DNA of 64,000 bases from Marinibacterium sp050389775. Lineage in GTDB: Bacteria; Pseudomonadota; Alphaproteobacteria; Rhodobacterales; Rhodobacteraceae. The position numbers were made by a program, and so were the translations under genes. This document shows, one piece after another, positions 8,209 through 17,310 of this stretch (position 1 is the first letter of the stretch; the number at the start of each line of letters is the position of its first letter). Location of the stretch: NCBI RefSeq assembly GCF_050389775.1, contig NZ_CP177148.1, positions 85,105-149,104 on the forward strand. Direction: 5' to 3'. The notes below the pieces were generated by a model. The model was given only the letters and a program-made list of their open reading frames with translations, was not told the origin of the DNA and did no database searches.

Positions 8209-9023
8209 GCGCGCTGGATCTTGCGCCGACCCGCGCGCCCGGCCTGCCGGTCACTCGCCTGATCGGGGCGGGGCTGGTGCTGCTGGTCGCGGCCTTTGCC
8301 CTGCTGGGGCCGCTGCTCATCCCCGGCGATCCGTTCCGGCAATCGCTGCTCGACGCGCTGTCGGGTCCCGGGGCTGGGGCGCCGCTGGGTCATGACCACC
8401 TGGGCCGCTCGGTCTTTCACCGCCTGGCCCATGCCCTGCGCCTGTCGCCTCTGATCGCCCTGGCCGCCGTCCTGACCGCCGGCGCTGCCGGGCTGGTGCT
8501 GGGCACGCTGGCCGCCGCGAGGGGCGGCTGGACCGATCGCATCCTGTCGACGCTGGCCGATGCCCTGCTGGCGCTGCCGGGCCTGCTGCTGGTACTGATC
8601 GTGCTGGCCATGGTGCCGGGCACGGCGCTTGGCTTCTGGGCCGGGCTGTCGCTGGTGCTCTGGGTCGAGTTCTTCCGCCTGACCCGCGCGGCCACCCGCG
8701 AAACGCTGGCTTCGCCGGCGGTGCAGGCCTCGCGCCTGCTGGGCTTTCGCGCGGCCTATATATTTCGCGTCCATGTCTGGCCGGAGATCGCGCCGATGAT
8801 GCTGACTGCCGCGGCCTTTGGCACGGCCACGGCGATCATGGCCATTGCCGCGCTGGGGTTTGTCCATGTTGGCATGCGCGCGCCGACGCCCGAACTGGGC
8901 CTGATGATGGTCGAGCTGCTGCCCTATTGGCGCGAGGCCCCGCTGGCCCTGCTGTCGCCCGTCATCGCCACATTTGCCCTTCTGCTGGGCCTCACCCTTC
9001 TGGCCGGGAGCCGCGAGACATGA
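8205..9023 (+). CDS. ABC transporter permease (DppC/NikC type)
   Basis: A 272-residue permease of the OppC/NikC class. It has the short N-terminal helix, 'GHDHLGRSVFHRLAHAL' (the typical 'GTDxLGRD' motif after the first loop) and an EAA-like segment around 'LLGFRAAYIFRVHVWPE'. It starts by an ATGA overlap with the preceding permease and ends by another ATGA overlap with the ATPase gene. The four genes are thus translationally chained and should be made in fixed ratio. Confidence 0.92.
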   Translation: MSALDLAPTRAPGLPVTRLIGAGLVLLVAAFALLGPLLIPGDPFRQSLLDALSGPGAGAPLGHDHLGRSVFHRLAHALRLSPLIALAAVLTAGAAGLVLGTLAAARGGWTDRILSTLADALLALPGLLLVLIVLAMVPGTALGFWAGLSLVLWVEFFRLTRAATRETLASPAVQASRLLGFRAAYIFRVHVWPEIAPMMLTAAAFGTATAIMAIAALGFVHVGMRAPTPELGLMMVELLPYWREAPLALLSPVIATFALLLGLTLLAGSRET

Positions 9024-10489
9024 GCCTTTTGAAAGCCGAGGACATTTCCGTCCGCGACGGGGCCCACACGCTGCTGTCGCCGCTGTCGCTGCATCTGGAT
9101 CCCGGCGAGCCGCTGGTGATCCTGGGCGAAACCGGTTCGGGCAAGAGCCTGATGGCGCAGGCGATCATGGGCATTCTGCCCGACGGGCTGGCCGCCAAGG
9201 GCCGCGTGGCCATCGGCCAGCGCGTGCTGAGCGCCGCCGCGCCCGAGGGGTTTCGCGGGCTCTGGGGGCGCGAGATCGGCGTGCTGCCGCAGGAACCCTG
9301 GCTGTCGCTCGATCCGCTGATGCGGGCGCGGGGGCAGGTAGCCGAAACCCATGCCCTGGTGCGCGGCCTGCCCGCCGCCGAGGCGCGCCAGCGCGCGGTG
9401 GCCGACCTGAATGACCTGGGCCTGGCCGGGGCGGCGGCGCGCTATCCGCATGAATTGTCGGGTGGCATGGCGCAACGCGTGGCGATTGCCGCAGCGCGGG
9501 CCGGCGGCGCCCGGATCGTGATCGCCGACGAGCCGACCAAGGGGCTGGATGCCTCGCGCCGCGACGACGTGGCCAGGCTGCTGCTGGACGAAATGGGCCA
9601 AACCGGCGGCCTCCTGGTCATCACCCACGACCTGGCCCTGGCCCGGCGGATGGGCGGGCGGCTGATCGTCCTGCGCGCCGGCGAGGTGGTCGAAAGCGGC
9701 GCGACGGCCCAGGTCTTTGCCGCCCCGGGCGCGGCCTATACCAAGAGCCTCTTTGCCGCCGACCCCGAGAACTGGCCAAAGCGGACGGGCGCGGGCCGGG
9801 GCGGTGACCCGGTCATCCGGGCGCAGGATCTGGCCGTTGCCCGGGGTGAGGCCCGGATTTTCGAGGACGTGTCGTTGCAGATCCGGGCGGGGGAAGTCTT
9901 TGGCGTGACCGGCCCGTCGGGTTGCGGAAAGTCCTCGCTGGGCGATGCGCTGCTCGGGCTGCTGGCGCCGTCGCGGGGGCAGGTCCTGCGCGATCCCGCC
10001 GACCGGCCGACCGCGTTCCAGAAGCTCTACCAGGATCCGATCGCGGCCTTTCCCCGCAAGCGCCGCATCGGCGATGCAATCGCCGACCTGCTGAAGATCA
10101 CCGGCTGTCCGGCCAGCGGGGTTGCGCCGTTGCTCGACCGGCTCGGGCTGGATCCCGTGCTGCTGTCGCGCCTGCCCGGATCGGTGTCGGGGGGCGAATT
10201 GCAGCGCCTGTCGCTGCTGCGGGTCCTGCTGCGCGCACCGGCTTTCATCTTCGCCGACGAGCCGACTTCGCGGCTGGATCCGATCACCCAGGCCCGTGTC
10301 ATTTCCCTGCTGACCGATACGGCGGAACAGGAGGGCGTTGCGCTGATGCTGGTCAGCCATGACCATGCGCTGATCGGCAATACGGCCGACAATGTCCTGG
10401 CGCTGGGGCCTGCGGCGGCGGCCGTTCCGGCGGGTGAGGGGCGGGCCGGGCCGGTTTCGCGCCGTCAGGAGCCATCGCGGGCAACCTAG
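9020..10489 (+). CDS. Fused double ATP-binding subunit of the peptide/nickel-type ABC transporter
   Basis: 489 residues carrying two complete ABC ATPase domains in one chain, equivalent to a DppD-DppF (NikD-NikE) fusion. Domain 1 has Walker A 'GETGSGKS' (36-43), signature 'LSGGMAQRVAIA' and Walker B 'RIVIADEP'. Domain 2 has Walker A 'GPSGCGKS', signature 'VSGGELQRLSLL' and Walker B 'FIFADEP'. The start is the ATG in the ATGA overlap at 9020; a longer reading would run inside the permease gene. Last gene of the operon. Energises uptake in the cytoplasm; the substrate is inferred only from the upstream operator. Confidence 0.92.
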   Translation: MSLLKAEDISVRDGAHTLLSPLSLHLDPGEPLVILGETGSGKSLMAQAIMGILPDGLAAKGRVAIGQRVLSAAAPEGFRGLWGREIGVLPQEPWLSLDPLMRARGQVAETHALVRGLPAAEARQRAVADLNDLGLAGAAARYPHELSGGMAQRVAIAAARAGGARIVIADEPTKGLDASRRDDVARLLLDEMGQTGGLLVITHDLALARRMGGRLIVLRAGEVVESGATAQVFAAPGAAYTKSLFAADPENWPKRTGAGRGGDPVIRAQDLAVARGEARIFEDVSLQIRAGEVFGVTGPSGCGKSSLGDALLGLLAPSRGQVLRDPADRPTAFQKLYQDPIAAFPRKRRIGDAIADLLKITGCPASGVAPLLDRLGLDPVLLSRLPGSVSGGELQRLSLLRVLLRAPAFIFADEPTSRLDPITQARVISLLTDTAEQEGVALMLVSHDHALIGNTADNVLALGPAAAAVPAGEGRAGPVSRRQEPSRAT

Positions 10490-11007
10490 GCGCACCAACC
10501 GGTCCGATTGCGCAGCCTCGTACCCGTCGTGACGGTGCCATCGGGGGATGACATGAGCCGTTCGGCAGGTTCCAGTTGAGATGTCGGACAGGCTGCGCAA
10601 TCCGCCTGGGACGCGGGGTGTCGACGGCGGGCACGACAGACAGGCTGGATGGGTCTGTTTCGTGGTCCGACGATGGCGGCGCTTGCATGCCGGCGAATTG
10701 CGGGCCGAGGCCAATGAGGCGGGTGGCCTGGCATTCCAGGCCGGCCAAGTCCGGGCATTCGGTGTCGCCCGGGCACGGCGGGCAGCACGCGAGTAGCAGG
10801 GCACTGGCGTCGAAACGTCCTGACAGGATGCGTCACACCGCTTGCCCCTGAACACCGGGGTGCATGCACGTGCCGGTCTCGTTGCGCCACGCCCCGATCC
10901 GCCTGCGCCGAACTTGTATCGAGAGGTATCACCCGAGACCCCAACCGTCATCGACAGAACGACACTGAAGGCACCACTCTGCGGGTCAACCGAAACCAGA
11001 AGACCCG
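10490..11007. other. Intergenic region upstream of catB, no gene recognised
   Basis: About 520 bp between the ABC operon and catB. Several short open frames exist on both strands, but none has a convincing ribosome site or familiar protein pattern. It presumably holds the catB-ben promoter. I looked for the ATAC-N7-GTAT sites typical of CatR/BenM LysR regulators and did not find a clear one. Confidence 0.5.
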
Positions 11008-12165
11008 GTGAGACCCGTGACCAAGATCGACCTGATCGAGACAACCATCCTCGACATCCCGACCATCCGGGGACATGTCCTGTCCATGGCCACCATGCGG
11101 ACCCAGACCGCCGTGCTGGTGCGCCTGCGGTTCTCGGACGGGTCCGAGGGGCTGGGCGAAGGCACGACGATCGGCGGGCTGAGCTATGGCCCGGAAAGCC
11201 CCGAGAGCATCGTGTCGGCCATCGAGAGCTACATCGCGCCGGTGCTGATCGGGCGTGATGGCGATGACATCAACGGCGCGTTGAACCTGGTCGACAAGCT
11301 GGTCAAGGGCAACCGCATAGCCAGGGCGGCCGTTGAATCCGCGCTGTGGGACGGCTTGGGCAAACGGCTGAATGCACCGGTGTCCCAGCTGTTCGGCGGG
11401 GCTGTCCACGACCGCCTGCCGGTGGCCTGGACGCTGGCTTCGGGCAACAGCGACACCGATATCGCCGAGGCGGAGGAAATGATCGAAACCGGCCGCCACA
11501 ACATCTTCAAGCTGAAGATCGGAAAGCGGGCGGTGGCCGAGGACGTGGCCCATGTCGCCCGGATCAAAGCTGCGCTCGGCGATGCGGCCAGTGTCCGGGT
11601 CGACGTGAACCAGGCCTGGGGCCTGACCGATGCCCGCCATGGCCTGCGCGCCCTGCAGGATGTCGGATGCGAACTGGTGGAACAGCCCGTGCAGGCCCGC
11701 TATCGCGAGGCCATGGCCGAGCTGACCGCGGGCAACGAGATTGCCGTGATGGCCGACGAGGCGCTGAACGGCCCCGAAGATGCGCTGTCGGTTGCAGCAA
11801 TCCGGGCGGCGGATGTCTTTGCCGTCAAGGTTGCGCAATCGGGCGGGCTGAAACGCGCAGCCGAGGTCGTGGCCATCGGACGGGCGGCAGGCATGGGGCT
11901 CTACGGCGGCACCATGCTCGAGACCGGGCTGGGCACGGCGACGGCGCTGCAATTGTTTGCGACGGTCGAGACGCTGGACTGGGGCTCGGAGTTCTTCGGC
12001 CCGCTCCTGCTGACCGACGAGATCCTGGCCACCCCCATCGTCTATTCGGATTTCTGCGTCGAAATCCCCCGGGGGCCGGGCATCGGGGTCGCGCTGGATC
12101 CCGACAAGATCGCGTTCTACCGCCGCGATGGCGGCACCAGCATCAAGGCCGTCGCGGCGGTGTGA
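11008..12165 (+). CDS. catB: Muconate cycloisomerase (muconate lactonizing enzyme)
   Basis: Enolase-superfamily enzyme, 385 residues. It converts cis,cis-muconate to muconolactone in the catechol branch of the beta-ketoadipate pathway. Every catalytic residue of the P. putida enzyme is present, shifted by one: K168-x-K170 ('FKLKIG'), metal ligands D199, E225 ('LVEQP') and D250 ('MADE'), and K274 ('AVKVAQSGG'). The N-terminus 'DLIETTILDIPTIR' matches CatB. The start is ambiguous between GTG at 11008 and GTG at 11017; neither has a strong ribosome site. It leads the ben gene run, 72 bp before benA. No muconolactone isomerase gene (catC) follows. Confidence 0.92.
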   Translation: MRPVTKIDLIETTILDIPTIRGHVLSMATMRTQTAVLVRLRFSDGSEGLGEGTTIGGLSYGPESPESIVSAIESYIAPVLIGRDGDDINGALNLVDKLVKGNRIARAAVESALWDGLGKRLNAPVSQLFGGAVHDRLPVAWTLASGNSDTDIAEAEEMIETGRHNIFKLKIGKRAVAEDVAHVARIKAALGDAASVRVDVNQAWGLTDARHGLRALQDVGCELVEQPVQARYREAMAELTAGNEIAVMADEALNGPEDALSVAAIRAADVFAVKVAQSGGLKRAAEVVAIGRAAGMGLYGGTMLETGLGTATALQLFATVETLDWGSEFFGPLLLTDEILATPIVYSDFCVEIPRGPGIGVALDPDKIAFYRRDGGTSIKAVAAV

Positions 12166-12237
12166 ACCGCGACGCAGGACGGCACAACCAGACCGCGGCG
12201 CGGGGGCGCCATGCGGCAGGCAGGAGGAGGCCAAGAC

Positions 12238-13626
12238 ATGTTCACCCAAGGCTCGCTCGACGCGTTGGAACGGCGCCTGGACGGCGCCATCCAGGAAGAC
12301 CCCGATGCGGGGATTTTCCGGTGCCGGCGCGACATCTTCACCGACGAGGACCTCTTCGAGCTGGAGATGAAGCACATTTTCGAGGGCAACTGGATCTACA
12401 TGGCCCATGAAAGCCAGATCCCCGAGCCGGGTGACTACTTCACGCTTCACATGGGCCGCACGCCGGTTGTCATCACGCGGGACAAGGACGGCGCGCTGCA
12501 CGCGCTGGTCAATGCCTGTTCTCACCGGGGCGCGCAATTGTGCCGGTTCAAGCGCCGCAACCAGAAGACCTTTACCTGCCCGTTCCATGGCTGGACATTC
12601 TCGAACACAGGCAAGCTGCTGAAGGTCAAGGATCCCAAGGGCGCCGGTTATCCCGAGCAGTTCAACAAGGACGGCAGCCACGACCTGACAAGGGTCGCCC
12701 GGTTCGAGAATTACCGCGGCTTCCTCTTCGGATCGCTGAGTGCCGATGTGCCGCCGTTGCAGGACTATCTGGGGGAGGCCTGCAAGATGATCGACATGAT
12801 CGTCGACCAGGCCGACGAGGGTTTGGAAGTGCTGCGTGGCACCTCGACCTATACCTATGATGGCAACTGGAAGCTGCAGGCCGAAAACGGTGCTGACGGT
12901 TACCACGTCTCGGCCGTGCACTGGAACTACGTGGCAACCACCGCGCACCGCACGGACGATGGCAAGGAAGACAACATCAAGGCCACGGATGCCTCGAAAT
13001 GGGCCAAGCAGCGCGGCGGGTTCCATGCTTATGAAAACGGCCACATCCTGCTCTGGACGGAATGGGCCGATCCGACCAACCGGCCGGTTTATCCCCGGCT
13101 GGAGGAATGGACCGCAAAGCACGGGCGGACCAAGGCGGAATGGATGGTTGGCGTGCTGCGCAACCTTTGCCTTTATCCCAATGTCTTCCTGATGGACCAG
13201 TTCAGCAGCCAGATCCGGGTGTTCCGCCCGATCAGTGTCGACAGGACCGAGGTCACGATCTATTGCATCGCGCCGCGGGGTGAGAGCCAGGAGGCCCGCA
13301 CCCGCCGCATCCGCCAGTACGAGGATTTCTTCAACGCCTCGGGCATGGCCACCCCCGACGACACCGAGGAATTCCGGGCCACCCAGCGCGGGTATGCCGG
13401 GGCCGGCCACGCACGGTGGAACGACCTGACCCGTGGCGCAACGCAGTGGATCAAGGGGCCGGACGAGGATGCCCGGGCACTTGGCGTGTCGCCTCTGCTG
13501 TCGGGAGCACGGACCGAGGACGAAGGGCTGTTTGTCGTCCAGCACGGAAACTGGTCGCAGCGCATGGCGCAGGCCATTGCCAGCGAGCGCGATGGTGCCC
13601 CCGACATGGCCACGGCCGCCGAGTGA
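12238..13626 (+). CDS. benA: Benzoate 1,2-dioxygenase, large (alpha) subunit
   Basis: Rieske non-heme iron oxygenase alpha subunit, 462 residues. The Rieske cluster is bound by C94-x-H96 ('CSHRG') and C114-x-x-H117 ('CPFHGW'). The mononuclear iron site is H223 and H228 with bridging D220 ('ENGADGYHVSAVH'). The ring-hydroxylating C-terminal domain contains 'YPNVFLMDQFSSQIR'. Together with BenB and BenC it dihydroxylates benzoate to the cis-diol. The ATG at 12238 follows an AGGAGG ribosome site; an earlier in-frame ATG is less well placed. Assignment to benzoate, rather than another aryl carboxylate, rests on the neighbouring benBCD, catB and catA-like genes. Confidence 0.92.
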   Translation: MFTQGSLDALERRLDGAIQEDPDAGIFRCRRDIFTDEDLFELEMKHIFEGNWIYMAHESQIPEPGDYFTLHMGRTPVVITRDKDGALHALVNACSHRGAQLCRFKRRNQKTFTCPFHGWTFSNTGKLLKVKDPKGAGYPEQFNKDGSHDLTRVARFENYRGFLFGSLSADVPPLQDYLGEACKMIDMIVDQADEGLEVLRGTSTYTYDGNWKLQAENGADGYHVSAVHWNYVATTAHRTDDGKEDNIKATDASKWAKQRGGFHAYENGHILLWTEWADPTNRPVYPRLEEWTAKHGRTKAEWMVGVLRNLCLYPNVFLMDQFSSQIRVFRPISVDRTEVTIYCIAPRGESQEARTRRIRQYEDFFNASGMATPDDTEEFRATQRGYAGAGHARWNDLTRGATQWIKGPDEDARALGVSPLLSGARTEDEGLFVVQHGNWSQRMAQAIASERDGAPDMATAAE

Positions 13627-13637
13627 GGAGACAGAGC

Positions 13638-14165
13638 ATGACCCTTGCAACGCTCGACCGCCCCGACACCGCGCCGGCCTTCGATTTCGACCAGCTGCAG
13701 AGCTTTCTGTTCGCCGAGGCCCGTGCACTGGACGACCGCGATTGGGACACCTGGCTGACCTTCTACCATGCGGACTGCCCGTTCTGGATGCCGGCATGGG
13801 ATGACGACGACACCTTGACCGAAGATCCGGCCAACGAGATGTCGCTGATGTTTTATCCCAACCGGCAGGGCATCGAGGACCGGGTGTTCCGCATCAAGAC
13901 CGACCGGTCCTCTGCCACGTCGCTGCCGGAACCGCGGACCAACCACAACATCTCGAACATCGAGGTGACGGGCCGGGAGGGCGCGGTGCTGGAGGTGCGC
14001 TTCAACTGGAACACGCTGACCTTCCGCTACGGGGTGTCGGACCAGCACTGGGGCACGTCGTTCTACACCATCGACACCAGTGGCCCGCAGCCGCTGATCA
14101 CGTCGAAGAAAGTCGTTCTGAAGAACGACCACATCCACCACGTGATCGACGTCTACCACATCTGA
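13638..14165 (+). CDS. benB: Benzoate 1,2-dioxygenase, small (beta) subunit
   Basis: A 175-residue ring-hydroxylating dioxygenase beta subunit of the NTF2-like fold: 'FLFAEARALDDRDWDTWLTF', 'CPFWMPAWDDDDTLTEDP' (the usual 'YWMP...D' strand), and the final 'SKKVVLKNDHIHHVIDVYHI'. It is structural and packs with BenA in an alpha3beta3 oxygenase. The ATG at 13638 follows GAGGAGACAGAG, 11 bp after the benA stop. The gene ends 73 bp before benC, a gap that contains a strong GC hairpin. Confidence 0.92.
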   Translation: MTLATLDRPDTAPAFDFDQLQSFLFAEARALDDRDWDTWLTFYHADCPFWMPAWDDDDTLTEDPANEMSLMFYPNRQGIEDRVFRIKTDRSSATSLPEPRTNHNISNIEVTGREGAVLEVRFNWNTLTFRYGVSDQHWGTSFYTIDTSGPQPLITSKKVVLKNDHIHHVIDVYHI

Positions 14166-14194
14166 CCCGGCCCATCGGACCGACCATGACCAGG

Positions 14195-14219
14195 CGCGCG
14201 CCCCGTCCCGGGGCGCGCG
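14195..14219 (+). repeat. GC-rich hairpin between benB and benC
   Basis: A perfect 11-bp inverted repeat (14195-14205 with 14209-14219) around a 3-base loop, in the middle of the ben operon. No T-run follows, so it is not a standard terminator. In the transcript it could protect the upstream benAB message or trim the amount of benC relative to the oxygenase. The benC ribosome site (GGGAGGAG) starts a few bases later. Confidence 0.6.
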
Positions 14220-14238
14220 GACAAGGGAGGAGCATGCA

Positions 14239-15261
14239 ATGACGAGCTACACGATCGCCCTCAATTTCGAGGATGGCGTCACCCGGGTCATCCAGTGTGA
14301 TGACGACGAAAAGGTGACCGACGCCGCATTCCGGCAGAAGATCAACCTGCCGATGGATTGCCGCGACGGGGTTTGCGGCACCTGCAAGTGCTTCGCCGAA
14401 AAGGGCGAGTACGAGCTTGAATTCTACATGGATGAATCCATGAGCGACGAGGAGGCAGAGCAAGGCTACGTCCTGACCTGCCAGATGATACCGGAAAGCG
14501 ACTGCGTGCTGCAGGTGCCCGCCACGTCGGCCCTGTGCAAGACCGCGCCCGAGACGGTCGAGGGTGAGGTGCTGGGCGTGGACGCGCTGTCGGATACCTC
14601 CTTCGGCCTGCGTGTGAAACTGGCCCGCCCGCTGAGCTTCCTGCCCGGCCAGTATGTCAATGTCACCGTGCCGGGCACCGATGCCCAGCGGTCCTATTCC
14701 TTCTCTTCGGCGCCCGGGTCCAACGAGGCCCGTTTCCTGATCCGCAACCTGCCCGGCGGTGTCATGAGCAGCTATCTTGGTCAGCGTGCCGCGCCTGGTG
14801 ACGCCCTGGCCCTGACCGGGCCGATGGGCGCGTTCTACCTGCGTCCCGTCGAACGCCCACAGGTGTGGCTGGCCGGTGGCACCGGGCTGGCGCCCTTCCT
14901 GTCGATGCTTGAGCAGGTGGCCGACAAGGGCATCGACCATCCGGTCACGCTTTACTATGCCGTCACCCGCGCGGCCGACCTGGTGGAACTTGACCGGCTG
15001 ACGGCCCTGGCTGACCGCATCGGCAAGGTCACCGTCGTGACCATCCTGGCCGCCGCCGACGAAACACATGACCGCAAGGGCTTTGTCACCGATCACCTGG
15101 GGGCCGACGACCTGAACGGTGGTGACTGCGATGTCTATCTCTGTGGCCCGCCGCCGATGGTCGATGCGGTGCGTGCACATTTCGGCGGGCTGGGCATCGA
15201 ACCGGCCAGCTTCCATTACGAGAAGTTCAACCCCACCGAGGCCGGAGCTGCCGCGGCATGA
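14239..15261 (+). CDS. benC: Benzoate dioxygenase reductase component
   Basis: Electron-transfer flavoprotein, 340 residues. The N-terminal plant-type [2Fe-2S] ferredoxin has C41, C46, C49 and C81 ('CRDGVCGTCKC...LTCQM'). A ferredoxin-NADP reductase-type FAD domain follows with 'GQYVNVTVPG' and 'RSYSFSSAPG'. The C-terminal NADH domain has 'WLAGGTGLAPFLSML' and 'VYLCGPPPMVDAV'. It passes electrons from NADH to the BenA Rieske centre. A strong ribosome site precedes the ATG. It overlaps benD by an ATGA. Confidence 0.94.
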   Translation: MTSYTIALNFEDGVTRVIQCDDDEKVTDAAFRQKINLPMDCRDGVCGTCKCFAEKGEYELEFYMDESMSDEEAEQGYVLTCQMIPESDCVLQVPATSALCKTAPETVEGEVLGVDALSDTSFGLRVKLARPLSFLPGQYVNVTVPGTDAQRSYSFSSAPGSNEARFLIRNLPGGVMSSYLGQRAAPGDALALTGPMGAFYLRPVERPQVWLAGGTGLAPFLSMLEQVADKGIDHPVTLYYAVTRAADLVELDRLTALADRIGKVTVVTILAAADETHDRKGFVTDHLGADDLNGGDCDVYLCGPPPMVDAVRAHFGGLGIEPASFHYEKFNPTEAGAAAA

Positions 15262-16037
15262 CCCGCCGGTTCGACGACAAGGTGATGGTCGTGACAGGCG
15301 CGGCACAGGGCATTGGACGCCAGGTCGCCGAACGCGCTGCGGCCGAAGGTGCCCGGGTGCTGATCGTCGATCGCTCGGCCGCCCGCAAGGACGTCGTGCG
15401 CGCCATCCGGGACGCCGGCGGCACGGCCGAAGCGCTGTCGGTCAACCTGGAAACATGGAGCGGCTGCGACAAGGCAATGGCAAAAGCCGTCGACCTCTGG
15501 GGGCGCATCGACATCCTGATCAACAACGTAGGCGGCACGATCTGGGCCAAACCCTTCGAGCATTACGAGCCGAAACAGATCGACATCGAGGTCCGCCGGT
15601 CGCTCTTCCCGACGCTGTATTGCTGCCGGGCCGCGATCGACCACATGCTGGGGCAGGGGGCCGGGGTGATCGTCAACGTCTCCTCGATTGCGACGCGCGG
15701 ACTGAACCGTGTGCCCTATGCCGCGGCCAAGGGAGGTGTAAACGCGATCACCGCCAGCCTGGCATGGGAAGTGGCCGAACGGGGCATCCGCGTCGTGGCC
15801 ACCGCCCCGGGCGGCACCGAGGCACCACCCAGGATCGTGCCGCGCAACCCCAATGCGGCCGAGGAACAGCGCGAGGACTGGTATCGGACCATCGTCGATC
15901 AGACGGTCGGGTCGTCCTTCATGAAGCGATACGGAACGCTCGACGAACAGGCAGGGCCAATCCTGTTCCTGGCGTCGGATGATGCGTCCTACATCACCGG
16001 CGTCACGGTGCCGGTCGGGGGCGGAGACCTGGGATAG
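15258..16037 (+). CDS. benD: cis-Dihydroxycyclohexadiene carboxylate dehydrogenase (SDR)
   Basis: Short-chain dehydrogenase, 259 residues. The NAD site is T13-G14-x3-G18-x-G20 ('TGAAQGIG'), with 'NNVGG' at 89-93 and the catalytic set S142/S143, Y154 and K158 ('PYAAAKGG'). In this context it oxidises the benzoate cis-diol with loss of CO2, giving catechol. It is translationally coupled to benC (ATGA overlap). It is followed after 41 bp by the transporter genes, so synthesis and uptake appear to be one transcription unit. Confidence 0.9.
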   Translation: MTRRFDDKVMVVTGAAQGIGRQVAERAAAEGARVLIVDRSAARKDVVRAIRDAGGTAEALSVNLETWSGCDKAMAKAVDLWGRIDILINNVGGTIWAKPFEHYEPKQIDIEVRRSLFPTLYCCRAAIDHMLGQGAGVIVNVSSIATRGLNRVPYAAAKGGVNAITASLAWEVAERGIRVVATAPGGTEAPPRIVPRNPNAAEEQREDWYRTIVDQTVGSSFMKRYGTLDEQAGPILFLASDDASYITGVTVPVGGGDLG

Positions 16038-16078
16038 GCCCTGCGGAGGGGGCCACCCGACAACAGGAGGAGAACCAA

Positions 16079-17251
16079 ATGAAACGTGCAATCCTGGCAG
16101 CCCTGGGGCTTGCCACGAGCCTGGCCGCGCCGGTTGCGGGCGAGGACATCAAGGTCGGTCTGCTGCTGCCCTATTCCGGGGTCTATGCCGCGCTCGGCAA
16201 CGATATCGAAGCCGGGTTCAACCTGGCCATCGCCCAGTTCGGGAGCGAAACCGACGCAACCTTCGACATCGTGCGCGAGGATACCGAGGTCAAGCCGCCG
16301 GTCGCCCTTGGCAAGGCCAAGAAGCTGATTTTGCAGGACAAGGTCGACGTCATCGCCGGTATCGTGTCGTCGGGCGTGCTGGGCGCGGTGCGTGACCTTG
16401 TTCACGGCGCCCAGGTGCCATTGATCGTGGCCAATGCCGGCAATGACGATGCCACCGGGTCAGACTGCTCGCCCTACATCACGCGCATGTCCTTTTCCAA
16501 CGGTCAGGTGAACCGCCCGATGGGCACCTGGATGCACGAACAGGGCATTCGGAAAGTCTATACCCTGGCTCCCGATTACGCGGCCGGTCGGCAGATGATC
16601 GACGGTTTCGTCCAGACCTTCACCGCCGCAGGTGGCGAGATCGTGGGGCAAGAGTTCACGCCCTTCCAGAAGACCCAGGATTTCGGGCCCTACCTTGCAC
16701 AGGCCAAGGCCAGCGGGGCGGATGCGGTCTTTGTTTTCTATGCCGGCGGCGAGGCGATATCCTTCGTCAAGCAATACGACAGTTTCGGACTCAAGGCCGA
16801 TCTGCCGCTGTATGGCTCGGGCTTCCTGACCTCACCGCTATACGTCAATGCCGAAGGACCGGCCGCGGCCGGTGTCATCACCGGGTTGCATTACGTGCCG
16901 ACCATCGACACCGCGGCCAACCGCAGCTTTGCCGAGGCCTATACCGCCGAGACCGGTCGCGTGCCGTCGGAATACGCCGTTCAGGGCTATGACGCGGCCC
17001 GGGCCCTGATCGAAGCCACCAAGGCCGGCGCGACCGACCGGGCCTCGCTGGCCGACGCGCTGCGGCAGGTCAGTTTCGAGGGGCCGCGCGGCCAGCTGTC
17101 GATCGATCCGGCCACCAACAATGTCGTCCAGCCGATCTATGTCTACGAGACGGTCGAAGGGGCCGAAGGCATGACGCAGACCGTCCTGGCCGAGCTGCCG
17201 GCCGAGCGTGATCCGGTCAACGGCTGCCAGATGGCGCCTGTCTCGAACTGA
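16079..17251 (+). CDS. Branched-chain-type ABC transporter substrate-binding protein (likely aromatic acid)
   Basis: Periplasmic binding protein of the LivJ/type I fold, 390 residues. The signal peptide is 'MKRAILAALGLATSLAAPVAG'. The family pattern is 'IKVGLLLPYSGVYAALGND', with 'KAKKLILQDKVDVIAGIVSSG' and 'PLIVANAGNDD'. A clear AGGAGG precedes the ATG. Its place directly after benD, followed by two permeases and two ATPases, argues that it binds benzoate or a related aromatic acid. Related systems in other bacteria serve aromatic acids, but the ligand here is inferred. Confidence 0.88.
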   Translation: MKRAILAALGLATSLAAPVAGEDIKVGLLLPYSGVYAALGNDIEAGFNLAIAQFGSETDATFDIVREDTEVKPPVALGKAKKLILQDKVDVIAGIVSSGVLGAVRDLVHGAQVPLIVANAGNDDATGSDCSPYITRMSFSNGQVNRPMGTWMHEQGIRKVYTLAPDYAAGRQMIDGFVQTFTAAGGEIVGQEFTPFQKTQDFGPYLAQAKASGADAVFVFYAGGEAISFVKQYDSFGLKADLPLYGSGFLTSPLYVNAEGPAAAGVITGLHYVPTIDTAANRSFAEAYTAETGRVPSEYAVQGYDAARALIEATKAGATDRASLADALRQVSFEGPRGQLSIDPATNNVVQPIYVYETVEGAEGMTQTVLAELPAERDPVNGCQMAPVSN

Positions 17252-17310
17252 GGCGCAGCGGTCCGGCGGCCATCGCGCGGCCGGACCATTCATCCGAAAG
17301 GGGGCCATCC

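Noticed and set aside
10581..10796. Small plus-strand frame between the ABC operon and catB
   Set aside because: Arginine/glycine-rich, no ribosome site, no homology recognised.
10850..11007. Possible CatR/BenM site near 'TTGTATCGAGAGGTATC'
   Set aside because: The two TAT-containing halves are direct rather than inverted, so the ATAC-N7-GTAT pattern is not met.
10948..13797. Very long minus-strand open frame opposite catB-benA-benB
   Set aside because: It is the antisense shadow of three well-supported genes in GC-rich DNA, with histidine/valine/arginine-rich composition and no domain.
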